The translations under genes and the position numbers were made by a program. Below, in pieces: positions 1 through 8,966 of a DNA stretch of 64,000 nt; the stretch's first letter is position 1; the number at the start of each line of letters is the position of its first letter. The notes under the pieces were generated by a model, which was not told the origin of the DNA, ran no database searches, and saw only the letters and a list, made by a program, of their open reading frames with translations. Source of the DNA: Prosthecobacter sp. (GTDB lineage: Bacteria; Verrucomicrobiota; Verrucomicrobiia; Verrucomicrobiales; Verrucomicrobiaceae); assembly GCF_034366625.1 (NCBI RefSeq), contig NZ_JAXMIH010000024.1:186001-250000 (forward strand). The letters are read 5' to 3'.

Positions 1-1
1 G

Positions 2-112
2 CGTGATGCGATCAAAGCGCTGCTCCCGCAGGCCGTGATCCACTGGGATCGTCAGCATATGTTTTCCCGCGTCACCATCCCCGCCCCGAGTCTCGACGTT
101 CATGAAACTTGA
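2..112 (+). CDS. C-terminal end of an unidentified protein (partial)
   Basis: An open frame enters from the left edge and ends at a TGA at 110-112, giving the last 36 residues of a protein whose start lies outside the window. The tail has no motif I recognise. It lies on the same strand as the sulfotransferase gene and only 24 bp before it, so the two are probably co-transcribed as part of the polysaccharide locus. Function cannot be assigned from this fragment. Confidence 0.5.
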   Translation, partial: RDAIKALLPQAVIHWDRQHMFSRVTIPAPSLDVHET

Positions 113-136
113 GCAGTCCCTTGAAGTGCTACTGCG

Positions 137-1153
137 ATGAAGAAAATGATCCAAAAGCTCACCCAGGGCATCAGAGAGCGCAAGCATCTGACCGAGGCGG
201 TTTTAACCTACTTGGTCCCTGTCAGACAGCCTTTGCTTCTCATCTCGCAGGTGCAGCGTTCCGGCGGCACACTGCTGAGCCAGTTGCTCGATGCCCATCC
301 TGAACTGCACGCCCATCCTCACGAACTGAAAATTGGCCGGCCGAAAAAAGAGGACTGGCCGCAGCTCGACCCCAAGGAATCTCCGGGAAAACTGTTCGGC
401 GAGATATGGGAGGAAAACACCCGGTTCTTCCTGCAAAACGGCTATCGTAAGGACATCAAAACCCGCGAACAGAAAGAGACCTTTCGCTGCCTTTTTCTGC
501 CCAGCATCATGCGTCGGGCTTTTCTCGCCGACCTGGGCTCCAAGCCCAGCCCTGCTCAGCGCGACGTTTTGGATTCGTATTTCACCGCCTATTTCAACGG
601 ATGGCTCGACAATCGCAATCTACATGGCGCCAAAAAATACGTTTCCGGCTTTGTACCCAGCCTGTCTTCAAGGCCTGCAAGCATGGAAAGATACTGGCAG
701 GATTATCCAGATGGACGCGTGATTTTCATCGTTCGTGATCCATGCAGCTGGTATGCTTCGGCTTCCAAGTACATGCCTCAGAAGTTTGGCAACCTGGAAG
801 ATGGCCTCCACCAGTGGACAGCCTCCACGGAGGCCATCCTTGAATCGCGCGGCAAAAAGCCGCAGCAGACTTTGCTTTACACCTTTGAGGACCTGGTGAC
901 CCGCACCGAAGAAGTGATGCGCTCCATCTGCCGCAACACCGGCTTGAGCTACCATCCAACGGTGCTGGAGCCCACCTTCAATGGCATGCCCATTCGTGCC
1001 GCATCCAGTTTTTCAGTCGATCACGTGAGCCACGGCGTGATCAAGGAGACCGCACAGCGCCGGCATTTGCTTGACGATTCCACAATTCGCCGCATTGAGG
1101 AAAAAACGTCCTCTATTTACAGCGACGCGCTCAACAAACTGACCCCCATCTAA
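137..1153 (+). CDS. Sulfotransferase-family protein
   Basis: This 338-residue protein looks like a PAPS-dependent sulfotransferase. A P-loop-like 5'-phosphosulfate-binding motif, RSGGTLLSQLL, follows a short hydrophobic strand at residues 41-51. The segment VIFIVRDPCSWYAS near residues 195-208 matches the 3'-phosphate-binding region (Arg-Asp-Pro followed by a serine). Such enzymes move sulfate from PAPS to hydroxyl or amino groups, here presumably on a surface glycan. There is no signal peptide, so it should act in the cytoplasm. It precedes an AMP-ligase/ACP/GNAT cassette and a second sulfotransferase-like gene at 4136. The acceptor is unknown, and a distant non-sulfotransferase P-loop role cannot be excluded. 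Confidence 0.75.
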   Translation: MKKMIQKLTQGIRERKHLTEAVLTYLVPVRQPLLLISQVQRSGGTLLSQLLDAHPELHAHPHELKIGRPKKEDWPQLDPKESPGKLFGEIWEENTRFFLQNGYRKDIKTREQKETFRCLFLPSIMRRAFLADLGSKPSPAQRDVLDSYFTAYFNGWLDNRNLHGAKKYVSGFVPSLSSRPASMERYWQDYPDGRVIFIVRDPCSWYASASKYMPQKFGNLEDGLHQWTASTEAILESRGKKPQQTLLYTFEDLVTRTEEVMRSICRNTGLSYHPTVLEPTFNGMPIRAASSFSVDHVSHGVIKETAQRRHLLDDSTIRRIEEKTSSIYSDALNKLTPI

Positions 1154-1219
1154 TCCTCTTCACAAGCATGCCGTAGATTGCATGGTTAAAAAGTAGTGCC
1201 GCCAATTTCGCTATCGCCT

Positions 1220-2845
1220 ATGAGCCGCCACGATCATTTAGTGCCCCACCAGCGCCTGCCCGGCGACTTTCAGATTGATCATGCCAATGTCGGCACCCTC
1301 CTCGCCTTCCAGGCCAAGGCGGCTCCAACCAAGACGTTTCTCATCTGCCCTGGAGCAGATAAGGAAGAATACTCCTACGCTGAGTTTCATGAGCTGGTGC
1401 TGCGGACTGCCCGGTTTCTACAGGCCCGAGGATTGAAGAAGGGGCACCGCATCAATCTGATCATTCCCAACTGCGCCGAGTTTCTTCTGCTCTACTTCGC
1501 AGCCCTGTCTTTGGGAATCGTCGTCGTGCCGATCAACGAGGATCTGGCGCCGAAGGAGATGAGCTTCATCATCAACAATTCGGAGTCCCGCATCGTCTTT
1601 TACGATCCCGGCTATCAGCACAAGGCATCTGAACTCGCCGGCATGATCTCCGCTTCGACCCAGGTCTGCGACGCCGGACGTTATCCCGAGTTCCTGCCTC
1701 TGCAGCACGCGACTGATGCGCCGCTTGTGCCGGAAGACTTTGGTGCGACAGACATCGGCATCATCATCTACACCTCCGGCACCACCGGAAATCCCAAGGG
1801 TGTGGTGCTGACCCACATGAGCATGCTGGCTGATGCGAAGGCTCTTTCAGAACGACTCAGCTTCAGTTCTGCCACCCGCACCATGACCATCCTGCCGATG
1901 TTTCACAACAACGGCCAGATTGTGACCCTGATGACGCCCCTTTACGCGGGCGGTTCGGTCGTTTTGACCAAGGGTAAGGTCTCGCTCATGTCCTTCTGGG
2001 GGCTCATCCAGAAGTACGAGGTGACATGGACCAGCGTGATGCCCGCGATCCTTTCCATTCTGCTGAGCTTAAAATCCGAGCGGAAAGATCACTCCTTGGA
2101 AGGCATCATCTGCGGCGGCCAGCCATTGACCAAGGCTTTGCAGCAGTCTTTTGAAGATCGTTTCAAGGTGCCTGTGTTCGAAGGCTACGGACTCACCGAA
2201 TCCACCGCCTACGCCTCATTCAGTGACTATCCGGCGAAAAACAGGAAGCCCGGCTCCATTGGCAAGGCGCTGCCATGCAACCAGATGGCCGTGCTCGACG
2301 ACAACGGCACCGAGGTGCCCCCCGGCACCGAGGGCGAGATCTGCATGCGGGGTCTGAATGTCGCCAACGAATATCTCAGCCTCCCTGAACGCAACCGCAT
2401 CTCCTTTGCCAACGGCTGGTTCCACAGCGGTGATTTTGGCCATATGGACAAGGACGGCTTTTTCTATTTTGGCTCTCGAAAGGATCACATGATCATCCGT
2501 GGCGGTGAAAATATCTACCCTGCCGAACTCGAGAACGTCATCTTCGAACATCCCTCTGTCGCCGAAGTCGCCGTCATCGGTGTGCCCGATTCCTTGCTCG
2601 GAGAGGCCATCGTCGCGTTTGTGAAACTTCATGATGATGCGCAGGCGACCACGGATGAACTCGCCGCCTTCTGCACCGGCAAGATCGCTCACTTCAAACA
2701 GGCGCGGGAGATTTACATCATCGACCATTTGCCCAATCTTGACTCCCTGCCCAAAGGCCCCACCAAAAAGGTCTTGTACCGGGAATTGAAGGACTATTAT
2801 CTAACCAAACTGCCGAAAGAATGCATACCAGGCTCCAAACCGTAA
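1220..2845 (+). CDS. AMP-forming acyl/aryl ligase (ANL superfamily)
   Basis: A full-length adenylating enzyme of about 541 residues. It carries the phosphate-binding core motif YTSGTTGNPKGVV, the FEGYGLTES motif, the WFHSGDFG adenosine-binding motif, the hinge RKDHMIIRGGENIYP and a C-terminal catalytic-lysine region near LPKGPTKKVLY. These features fit activation of a carboxylic acid to an acyl-adenylate. A discrete acyl carrier protein gene overlaps its end, so the likely acceptor is that carrier rather than CoA. Start choice is uncertain: ATG at 1220 is preferred, but an in-frame GTG at 1196 adds eight residues, and neither has a clear ribosome site. The acyl substrate cannot be read from sequence. 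Context suggests it supplies an acyl group for glycan decoration. Confidence 0.88.
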   Translation: MSRHDHLVPHQRLPGDFQIDHANVGTLLAFQAKAAPTKTFLICPGADKEEYSYAEFHELVLRTARFLQARGLKKGHRINLIIPNCAEFLLLYFAALSLGIVVVPINEDLAPKEMSFIINNSESRIVFYDPGYQHKASELAGMISASTQVCDAGRYPEFLPLQHATDAPLVPEDFGATDIGIIIYTSGTTGNPKGVVLTHMSMLADAKALSERLSFSSATRTMTILPMFHNNGQIVTLMTPLYAGGSVVLTKGKVSLMSFWGLIQKYEVTWTSVMPAILSILLSLKSERKDHSLEGIICGGQPLTKALQQSFEDRFKVPVFEGYGLTESTAYASFSDYPAKNRKPGSIGKALPCNQMAVLDDNGTEVPPGTEGEICMRGLNVANEYLSLPERNRISFANGWFHSGDFGHMDKDGFFYFGSRKDHMIIRGGENIYPAELENVIFEHPSVAEVAVIGVPDSLLGEAIVAFVKLHDDAQATTDELAAFCTGKIAHFKQAREIYIIDHLPNLDSLPKGPTKKVLYRELKDYYLTKLPKECIPGSKP

Positions 2846-3054
2846 TGGCCGAGACCTTCAAGGTTCCCGCCGACTCCATCAACGAAAACTCCTCCGCAGA
2901 AAACATCGAGCGCTGGGATTCCTTTGGTTATCTGCAGCTTGTGACCAATCTGGAGGAGGAATATCACGTCAGCTTTGATGAGACCGAGCTGCTGCGAATG
3001 ACCTCCTACCGCTCCATCAAAGCCATCTTGGAGGGCAAAGGAATTGAAATATGA
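2821..3054 (+). CDS. Acyl carrier protein
   Basis: A 77-residue carrier protein with the four-helix ACP pattern. The phosphopantetheine attachment serine is Ser34 in the motif RWDSFGYLQL. An acidic helix (NLEEEYHVSF) follows. The ATG at 2821 lies 25 nt inside the upstream ligase gene. A TAATG junction gives an alternative in-frame start at 2845, but that would remove most of helix 1, so 2821 is preferred. Tight overlap with the ligase implies that the ligase loads this carrier. The next gene, a GNAT-like protein, begins before its stop codon, giving a three-gene translationally coupled cassette. Confidence 0.88.
   Translation: MHTRLQTVMAETFKVPADSINENSSAENIERWDSFGYLQLVTNLEEEYHVSFDETELLRMTSYRSIKAILEGKGIEI
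3030..3034 (+). promoter_or_regulatory. Ribosome binding site for the GNAT-like gene
   Basis: GGAGG lies 9 nt before a TTG codon at 3044, inside the end of the ACP gene. It supports TTG as the true start of the GNAT-like gene, which has no suitable ATG nearby. Confidence 0.5.
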
Positions 3055-4111
3055 CAAATATCTGCGCCGCTATGAGGACAGGGACTGGCGGTCATTCAAG
3101 CAGATGGTCCAGCGGATGTATGGACCACATTATATTTTTACCAACAAGCGCTTTGTTGACTGGCAGCATCGCCACAATGGCAGCCCGTCCTCGCTGTTTC
3201 TCATTGATCTGGCCGGGGAACTGAAAGGAGTCCTCGGCTCCGTTCCCCTCAGCCTGAATTTTTTTGGGCGCGACCTTTTTGCGTGGTGCTACGCCAACAT
3301 TCGGGTGGATCCAGAACTGCGCAAAGTCGGCCTGGGGGTGGCGCTCATCGAATATGGCCGAGCGCCAGACAAACTGGTGTACGGCATGGGCCACAGCGAC
3401 GAGATGACATCGGTTTACCGCAATCTGGGATGGCGGAGCAACATCCTGCTGAAGCGCTATCTTAAAGTGCTCAATCCAGGCCATGTTGAGCGCTTAAAAA
3501 CACAGGACTCCCCGCTCACGGCAGAACGGAAACCCTTGGAAGACGGATTCTCCCAGAATTCCTGCGTTCAGATCGACTCTTTCGATGAGACTGTGGACGA
3601 TTTTTGGCTGTCTGTCCGGGAGAAATACCCCATCACCATCAACCGCTACAGTTCCTACCTCAACTGGCGGTATGCCGATCATCCCATGATCCCGTATAAG
3701 ATGTTTGTGTGTCGAGGGCCTGACGGCGAGGTCCAGGGTTACGCGATCGTACGCATTGAGGATTCCTCCGGCTACCGGATCGCTCGAATCATCGACTTTG
3801 TTTCAAGCGACGCCGCCGAGGCCTCCCTCCTCATGCATGTGGTCGGTTATGGTGAAAAAAACGACGTGGATCTGGTGGATTTCTTTTTTTCAGGCGCTTT
3901 CCATGTTCCTGCCTTGCTGGCTGCAGGCTTTATCAGCAATGAAATGCCCGGCTATGAAACGATCCCCATGCTGTTCAACCCCATTGACCGGAACCGCAAG
4001 ACCGTCAATTTCGCCTATTACCTGCCGTCAGAAGAGCTGCGCCTCCAAGGCGACGATCCTGACAAATGGTACGTCACCAAGGGAGATGGAGACATCGACA
4101 GGCCTTATTAA
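3044..4111 (+). CDS. GNAT-like acyltransferase
   Basis: A 355-residue protein starting at TTG, overlapping the ACP gene by 11 nt and preceded by a good GGAGG site. The N-terminal half resembles a GNAT domain: a strand ending in a bulge, then RVDPELRKVGLGVALIEYG, which fits the acyl-CoA pyrophosphate-binding motif (R/Q-x-x-G-x-G/A) near residues 87-105. The C-terminal half (about residues 170-340) looks like a second, more divergent GNAT-type fold, as in FemAB-like or N-acyl amino acid synthase-like proteins. Position beside the ligase and ACP suggests that it takes the activated acyl group from the carrier and moves it to an amine, perhaps an amino sugar. That role is inference. Confidence 0.65.
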   Translation: MKYDKYLRRYEDRDWRSFKQMVQRMYGPHYIFTNKRFVDWQHRHNGSPSSLFLIDLAGELKGVLGSVPLSLNFFGRDLFAWCYANIRVDPELRKVGLGVALIEYGRAPDKLVYGMGHSDEMTSVYRNLGWRSNILLKRYLKVLNPGHVERLKTQDSPLTAERKPLEDGFSQNSCVQIDSFDETVDDFWLSVREKYPITINRYSSYLNWRYADHPMIPYKMFVCRGPDGEVQGYAIVRIEDSSGYRIARIIDFVSSDAAEASLLMHVVGYGEKNDVDLVDFFFSGAFHVPALLAAGFISNEMPGYETIPMLFNPIDRNRKTVNFAYYLPSEELRLQGDDPDKWYVTKGDGDIDRPY

Positions 4112-4135
4112 CGCCCTCCCGCATTCGCATTCATT

Positions 4136-4945
4136 ATGATCAACCGTCAGATCCGAAAACTTCTTCTCCAGGACTCCTTGTCTGGCCGGCTGACGCGGAC
4201 CCTATGCGGTCACAAAAATCCGGACGCACTGGCCAACCGCTGCATTTTTCTGGCGTGCCTGCCGAAATCCGGTTCCACCTACATGGCACGTTTGCTCGAA
4301 GCCGCCACCCATCGGGTTGGATTGAAGGCCACCTGCCAGATGGGACACGATGAACAGAACATTTTTGAACCGGCGCTTGAACGCTGCGTGCGCAAGCTCT
4401 CCGTGGTACAGCAGCACACCCAGGGTGGTGACAACAATGTGGCCTTGCTGGCCAAGTACCGGATGCAGCCTGTCGTCCTGACCCGAAACCTGCCTGACAT
4501 CGTCCTCTCGCTGCTGGATCACATTCACCTGCACAAGCACACTCGAAATCCCATGGCCTTCGCGCCAGGTGATTTTCTTGACTGGTCGCGCGAAGATCAA
4601 CTTCGCTGGATCACCTGGGCCTATATGCCCTGGTATTTCAGCTTCTACCAGTCGTGGAAAACCAATGGTGACAAGGTCAACGCCCACTGGGTCGAGTTTA
4701 GCGACATGATCGCCCGCCCGACTGAGGTGGTGCGTGAAGTGCTGGAACATATGAATCTGCCATGTGATCTCCAGGCGCTCGAGCAGGCCTCCGACCCGCA
4801 CAACAGTGGAAAATTCACTCGCATCAACAAGGGAGTGGAAGGTCGTGGCGCGGAACTGCCGCCTGATCTTTTGAGGCACTTGCAACAACTGGCCGATGTC
4901 TGGAAATTGAACGCAACTGACCGCCGCCGACTGGGCCTCACCTAA
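4136..4945 (+). CDS. Sulfotransferase-family protein
   Basis: A 269-residue cytoplasmic protein with the classical sulfotransferase 5'-PSB motif PKSGST at residues 43-48, preceded by the strand CIFLACL. A 3'-phosphate-binding-like segment, PVVLTRNLPDIVLSLLDH, lies near residues 111-128. It differs clearly from the first sulfotransferase-like protein at 137, so the locus may add sulfate at two positions. It lies 24 bp after the GNAT-like gene on the same strand. The acceptor is unknown, but the surrounding genes point to a surface polysaccharide. Confidence 0.8.
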   Translation: MINRQIRKLLLQDSLSGRLTRTLCGHKNPDALANRCIFLACLPKSGSTYMARLLEAATHRVGLKATCQMGHDEQNIFEPALERCVRKLSVVQQHTQGGDNNVALLAKYRMQPVVLTRNLPDIVLSLLDHIHLHKHTRNPMAFAPGDFLDWSREDQLRWITWAYMPWYFSFYQSWKTNGDKVNAHWVEFSDMIARPTEVVREVLEHMNLPCDLQALEQASDPHNSGKFTRINKGVEGRGAELPPDLLRHLQQLADVWKLNATDRRRLGLT

Positions 4946-4981
4946 AGACACCGGCCCGGGCCGCCTGAGCACCTCCCATCC

Positions 4982-6433
4982 GTGCGCCACCCCCACTTCT
5001 TATCCTCGTTCGTGAACGCAAGACCTCCCAAGCTCCTGTTCTTTGTCGAGAACCCCACCTCGTTTCAGCACCTGACGCGCTCGAGGCTGCTGCCTCTCAT
5101 CTCCGGCGACGAAGGATTTGAATGCACCGTGGTGCTGCCGCCAAGCCTGGATCCCTCGCCCGCCGAACGGGAACGTCTTCCCGGAGTCAAATTCCATCTG
5201 CTGGACATCCACCAGTTGCGTCCCCGCGACTGGCTGGGCCGGACGCTGAAAAAGGGTGTTCACGTGGTTTCCAGAGATCTCCTCACAGTGCATGCGCCTC
5301 ACGCCACGCTCTCGCAGGATCGCCGCCATCAATTGAAGCAGCGGGGCAAGAATCTGGACGTGCGGCTTGGTTACGCGCATCTGTTAAAATGGGCAGGGCT
5401 GAGCTGGCGGCATATCAGCCGCGTTGCGCAGAACTTTGGGCGCTATACGGAGATTGCCGCCATCCTCGACGAGGTGCGGCCCGATTACGTCGTTTACTTC
5501 AACATTCTCATCGGACAGATGGACTTCCTAAGGGAGGTCAAACGTCGTGGCATTCCGCTGATTCTCGACATGCCCAACTGGGATCAGGCGTCATCCAAGG
5601 GGCCCATGACCGTCCTTCCCGACCATGTCTTCGTCTGGTCGGAGTTCATCAAGCGTGACTTTTGCGAGATTCACGATTTTCCAACGGATCGCGTGCATCC
5701 GATCGGTGTGCTGCAGTTTGACTGTTACTTTCAAGGCAACCCGCCGCTGTCGCGGGAGGAGTTTTGCCAACTCCACCAGATCGACCCCGCCGCGAAAATC
5801 GTCCTGTACGCCTACGGCCAGCCGCCGGGCATCAAGGCATGCGAACCCTTCGTGAACGAGATTCTTGGCATCATCGGGGACAATCGTCTGGGGTTTCCAT
5901 GTCATCTGCTCTTCCGTGCCAGTCCGCGCGTGCCGTTTCCCGCCACGCTGCGTGAACGCCAGAGCATCTCGATCCAGCATCCCCTGGGTCATGAAGCGCC
6001 GGACGGGCTGGGATGGATCCCCTCTCCCGAGGAAGACCGCATGCGCATGTCCACGCTGATGCACAGCGATGTGATCATCAACGTCTTCTCCACCATGTGC
6101 CTCGACTCATTGTGTCTGCACAAACCGGTGATCAATCTCGGCTATGTGTGCGGTGCGGACGAGAGCCAGCCGAACCTCATGGAGCGGTTCTTCACCTACA
6201 CGCACGTCATCCCCGTGATACGCAGCAGCGGCACGTGGATTCCACGAAGCCGGCGCGAGCTGGAGCAGTCTCTCACCGAGGCCCTGTCATCCCCCGGAAC
6301 CAGAAGAAGCGCCGCGGACGAACTGCTGCATGAGATTTGTGGTCCTTCCGACGGCGAGTCCTACCAGCGCTGGCTGGCGGCCTTTGAGAAGGTGCGTGCC
6401 GTCGAATCGGGCAAAACAGGAGCGCGTTCATGA
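4982..6433 (+). CDS. GT-B-like glycosyl/glycerophospho-transferase of a polysaccharide locus
   Basis: A protein of up to 483 residues with a two-lobed GT-B-like layout. The N-terminal part has a PKLLFFVENP strand and a DYVVYFNILIGQMDFLRE segment. The C-terminal donor lobe carries a DVIINVFSTMCLDSLCL segment followed by HKPVINLGY, resembling the sugar-nucleotide end of GT-B enzymes and of CDP-glycerol glycerophosphotransferase-like proteins. No signal peptide is present. GTG at 4982 and GTG at 5012 are both possible starts and neither has a convincing ribosome site. The stop overlaps the start of the deacetylase gene (ATGA), so the two are coupled. Donor and acceptor are unknown. Confidence 0.6.
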   Translation: MRHPHFLSSFVNARPPKLLFFVENPTSFQHLTRSRLLPLISGDEGFECTVVLPPSLDPSPAERERLPGVKFHLLDIHQLRPRDWLGRTLKKGVHVVSRDLLTVHAPHATLSQDRRHQLKQRGKNLDVRLGYAHLLKWAGLSWRHISRVAQNFGRYTEIAAILDEVRPDYVVYFNILIGQMDFLREVKRRGIPLILDMPNWDQASSKGPMTVLPDHVFVWSEFIKRDFCEIHDFPTDRVHPIGVLQFDCYFQGNPPLSREEFCQLHQIDPAAKIVLYAYGQPPGIKACEPFVNEILGIIGDNRLGFPCHLLFRASPRVPFPATLRERQSISIQHPLGHEAPDGLGWIPSPEEDRMRMSTLMHSDVIINVFSTMCLDSLCLHKPVINLGYVCGADESQPNLMERFFTYTHVIPVIRSSGTWIPRSRRELEQSLTEALSSPGTRRSAADELLHEICGPSDGESYQRWLAAFEKVRAVESGKTGARS

Positions 6434-7380
6434 ATTCCCGCGTCCTCGTCATTTCCTATCACTACGTGCGCGGGAAGGAGAACATCCCCCACCCTGGCAT
6501 CCACCCGGTCACACCGGAGCTGTTTCTGCATCAAATCGAAAAGCTCAGGAGCCACTACCCCATCATCACACCTGACCAGTTCGAGTCATGGATGAACGGC
6601 GCTCCACCCGCAACTTCCTCCGTGCTGCTCACCTACGATGACGGCCTCCGCGACCATCTTCATGCAGCGGCTGAACTCGAACGACTCGGCCTGCGTGGCG
6701 CCTTCTTTGTCTGCTCGCGTCCGGCACTGGAAGGCCGGGCGCTGCCGGTTCACAAGGTGCACTGGCTCCGCGCTCATACGCCACCGGAGGATTTTCTGCA
6801 TCAGTTCTCCAGCTTGCTTCCAGCCAACTGGCAGGCTGTGCTCGCCTCGCCTCCTGCGGACGTCCAGAAGGCCGCCACCGAAACCTACCAGTTCGACGCC
6901 CCAGAACATCAGGTGCTGAAATACCTGATCAACTTCACCCTGCCGTACGAATGCGTGGACGATGTAACCACCCGCATGCTGCCTGCCCACGGTCTGGACG
7001 AGGAGGAGTTCTGCCGGCGCACCTACCTTTCGCGTGATGAGATCCGCGCCATGGCCGAACGTGGGCACTTGATCGGCTGCCACGGCCATCTTCATCAACC
7101 CTTCTCCCGTTTTGACCACGCGGGTCTGCTCGCAGACATCGACACGAACAAGCGCTTCCTGCAAGACCTCGGCATCACGCCGTCATGGCTGGCTTATCCC
7201 TATGGCAGCGAGTGGTCGCTGCCGTCGGACACCCGCCGCTTCATCGCTGGCGCAGGCATCCGCGCGGCCTTCACGTATGATCGCGGGTGGAACACCCCAC
7301 AGGTCCCCCATGACCGTCTCCGGCGCATCGATTGCAACGAGATCGACGCACACCTCACCTCCACCACCACCATCTCCTGA
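6430..7380 (+). CDS. Polysaccharide deacetylase (NodB homology domain)
   Basis: A 316-residue carbohydrate esterase family 4 protein. The catalytic/metal Asp pair is in LLTYDDGL (Asp70-Asp71), followed by the typical AFFVC strand. The metal-binding HxxxH is HGHLH near residues 218-222. An aromatic-rich segment, WLAYPYGSEW, follows. These enzymes remove N- or O-acetyl groups from glycans. There is no signal peptide, so it may act on a cytoplasmic intermediate such as a lipid-linked or nucleotide sugar. It overlaps the upstream gene by 4 nt and the downstream CMP-sugar synthase gene by 1 nt. Confidence 0.85.
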   Translation: MNSRVLVISYHYVRGKENIPHPGIHPVTPELFLHQIEKLRSHYPIITPDQFESWMNGAPPATSSVLLTYDDGLRDHLHAAAELERLGLRGAFFVCSRPALEGRALPVHKVHWLRAHTPPEDFLHQFSSLLPANWQAVLASPPADVQKAATETYQFDAPEHQVLKYLINFTLPYECVDDVTTRMLPAHGLDEEEFCRRTYLSRDEIRAMAERGHLIGCHGHLHQPFSRFDHAGLLADIDTNKRFLQDLGITPSWLAYPYGSEWSLPSDTRRFIAGAGIRAAFTYDRGWNTPQVPHDRLRRIDCNEIDAHLTSTTTIS

Positions 7381-8081
7381 TGCACGAAAACCTTCGAATC
7401 CTTGCCGTGGTGCCCGCCCGGGGCGGCAGCAAGGGCGTGCCGCTCAAAAACATCAAGCTGCTCGCGGGTCTGCCTTTGATCGCCCACACCGCACGGGTCA
7501 TCCAGCAGGTGCCACGCATCGACCGTGCCGTGGTTTCGACAGATCACACGGAAATCGCGCGCATTGCCACGGAGCATGGCCTTGCCTGCCTCGGTCCACG
7601 TCCCGATGATCTCTCCGGCGACCGCATCAGCGATCTCCCGGTTCTACAGCACGCCTTGGAACAGGCCGAGGCGGCGGACGGCTGTCGTTATGACATCATT
7701 CTCATGCTGCAGCCAACCTCCCCCCTCCGGCTGCCAGAAGACATCGACGCCTGCATCGACAAACTGGTGGCGGACGGCCATGACGCCGTGTGGACCGTGT
7801 CGCCCATTGATCTCAAATTCCATCCCTTGAAAGTGCTCCGCATCGACGAGGGAAAACTCGATCTCTGGGACAGCCGCGGACACCAAATCATCGCCCGGCA
7901 GCAATTGGAACCGCTCTATTACCGCAACGGCATCTGCTATGCCTTCACCCGCAGTTGCCTCATGGAAACCTGTAGCATCTACGGCACCCATGCGGGTGCT
8001 TGCATTGTGAACCACGCCTTTGTTAACATCGACACGGAGTCGGATTTTCAAACCGCCGAAACACTGCTGACCCAGTCCTAG
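7380..8081 (+). CDS. neuA: Acylneuraminate cytidylyltransferase (CMP-nonulosonate synthetase)
   Basis: From the ATG at 7380 (TGATG junction with the deacetylase gene) this is a 233-residue nucleotidyltransferase. It has the CTP-binding signature VVPARGGSKGVPLKNIK at the N-terminus and LMLQPTSPLR downstream, both typical of NeuA/PseF/LegF-type enzymes. It should activate a nine-carbon sialic-acid-like sugar to its CMP form. A matching synthase (neuB-type) is encoded on the opposite strand at 12374-13417. Which nonulosonate is made (neuraminic, legionaminic, pseudaminic or other) cannot be decided here. An upstream in-frame start at 7332 exists but lies deep inside the deacetylase gene. Confidence 0.85.
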   Translation: MHENLRILAVVPARGGSKGVPLKNIKLLAGLPLIAHTARVIQQVPRIDRAVVSTDHTEIARIATEHGLACLGPRPDDLSGDRISDLPVLQHALEQAEAADGCRYDIILMLQPTSPLRLPEDIDACIDKLVADGHDAVWTVSPIDLKFHPLKVLRIDEGKLDLWDSRGHQIIARQQLEPLYYRNGICYAFTRSCLMETCSIYGTHAGACIVNHAFVNIDTESDFQTAETLLTQS

Positions 8082-8117
8082 AAAACCCCTCGACCTTGAC
8101 CCGCTCCTGATTCCGTC

Positions 8118-8966
8118 ATGCAGACAACAGCCCCCTCCCCTCCAGATCTCCCAGATCTCAAAGTCGCCGTCTTTTCCTGCGACTTATACTGCGACATGTG
8201 GCCGCTGTTTTTCCACTTTCTCTTCAAACACTGGCCGGATGTTCCCACTCCCGTCTATTTGCTGACCAACCACCTGTCGTATGACGATCCTCGCGTCATC
8301 ACTGTCAAAGTCGGCGAGGACACTTCCTGGACTGACGGTATCGCCAGAGGGCTTGCCCAAGTGCCGTCCGAATACGTCTTTTGCTTCCTGGATGACTTCA
8401 TGCTCACCAAGCCGATGCCCGTTCAACGGCTTGCTGATGTTTACCACCCGCTGAAAAATCAGGATGGCAACTGGGTCTGCCTGCGACCTAAAGCACCCGC
8501 CCCAGAAAACGATCCTCCGGCGTTGATTGCCCCCATCACAGATGCCGCGCAGTCGGCCGGATTTCATGCCGGCATCTGGCGCACCACCTATCTTCAAAAA
8601 CTTTGCGCCGAGGTTCAGCTCAACATCTGGCACACCGAAGGACACATCCGAAAGCTCATCCGCGGCGGCAGGGCGGAAAAACTGTTCTACATGACCGAAA
8701 ACGCCGCCGGTCTCGTCTCCTACATCGAGGTTGTCAAACGCTTCTGGCAGAAGGACGGCATTGACTATGTGCGCGCCAACAATATCCGCCCAGACCTCTG
8801 GAGGCGTCCTTATCCACCACAGGGAGACAATGTCTTCGCCCGTTTCATCCGCAGCATCTTGAAACGTTACGTGCGCCTGAGATCCTCACTCGAAACCAAA
8901 CGCCTGCTGAAAGAGAACAACGGCGTCGTCAGTTCTGCGGTGCGCTTCATCAAGGCGGAAAATTGA
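8118..8966 (+). CDS. Uncharacterised glycosyltransferase-like protein
   Basis: A 282-residue cytoplasmic protein. The N-terminus has a strand-helix pattern (VAVFSCDLYCDMWPLFFHFL). A YVFCFLDDFMLTKP segment has an Asp pair at residues 92-93 that could be the DxD-like metal site of a GT-A fold. The later region is helical and basic. Size and context, between neuA and glycosyltransferase genes, suggest a sugar transferase, but no family signature is decisive. Its end overlaps the convergent GT9 gene by 17 bp. Confidence 0.55.
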   Translation: MQTTAPSPPDLPDLKVAVFSCDLYCDMWPLFFHFLFKHWPDVPTPVYLLTNHLSYDDPRVITVKVGEDTSWTDGIARGLAQVPSEYVFCFLDDFMLTKPMPVQRLADVYHPLKNQDGNWVCLRPKAPAPENDPPALIAPITDAAQSAGFHAGIWRTTYLQKLCAEVQLNIWHTEGHIRKLIRGGRAEKLFYMTENAAGLVSYIEVVKRFWQKDGIDYVRANNIRPDLWRRPYPPQGDNVFARFIRSILKRYVRLRSSLETKRLLKENNGVVSSAVRFIKAEN

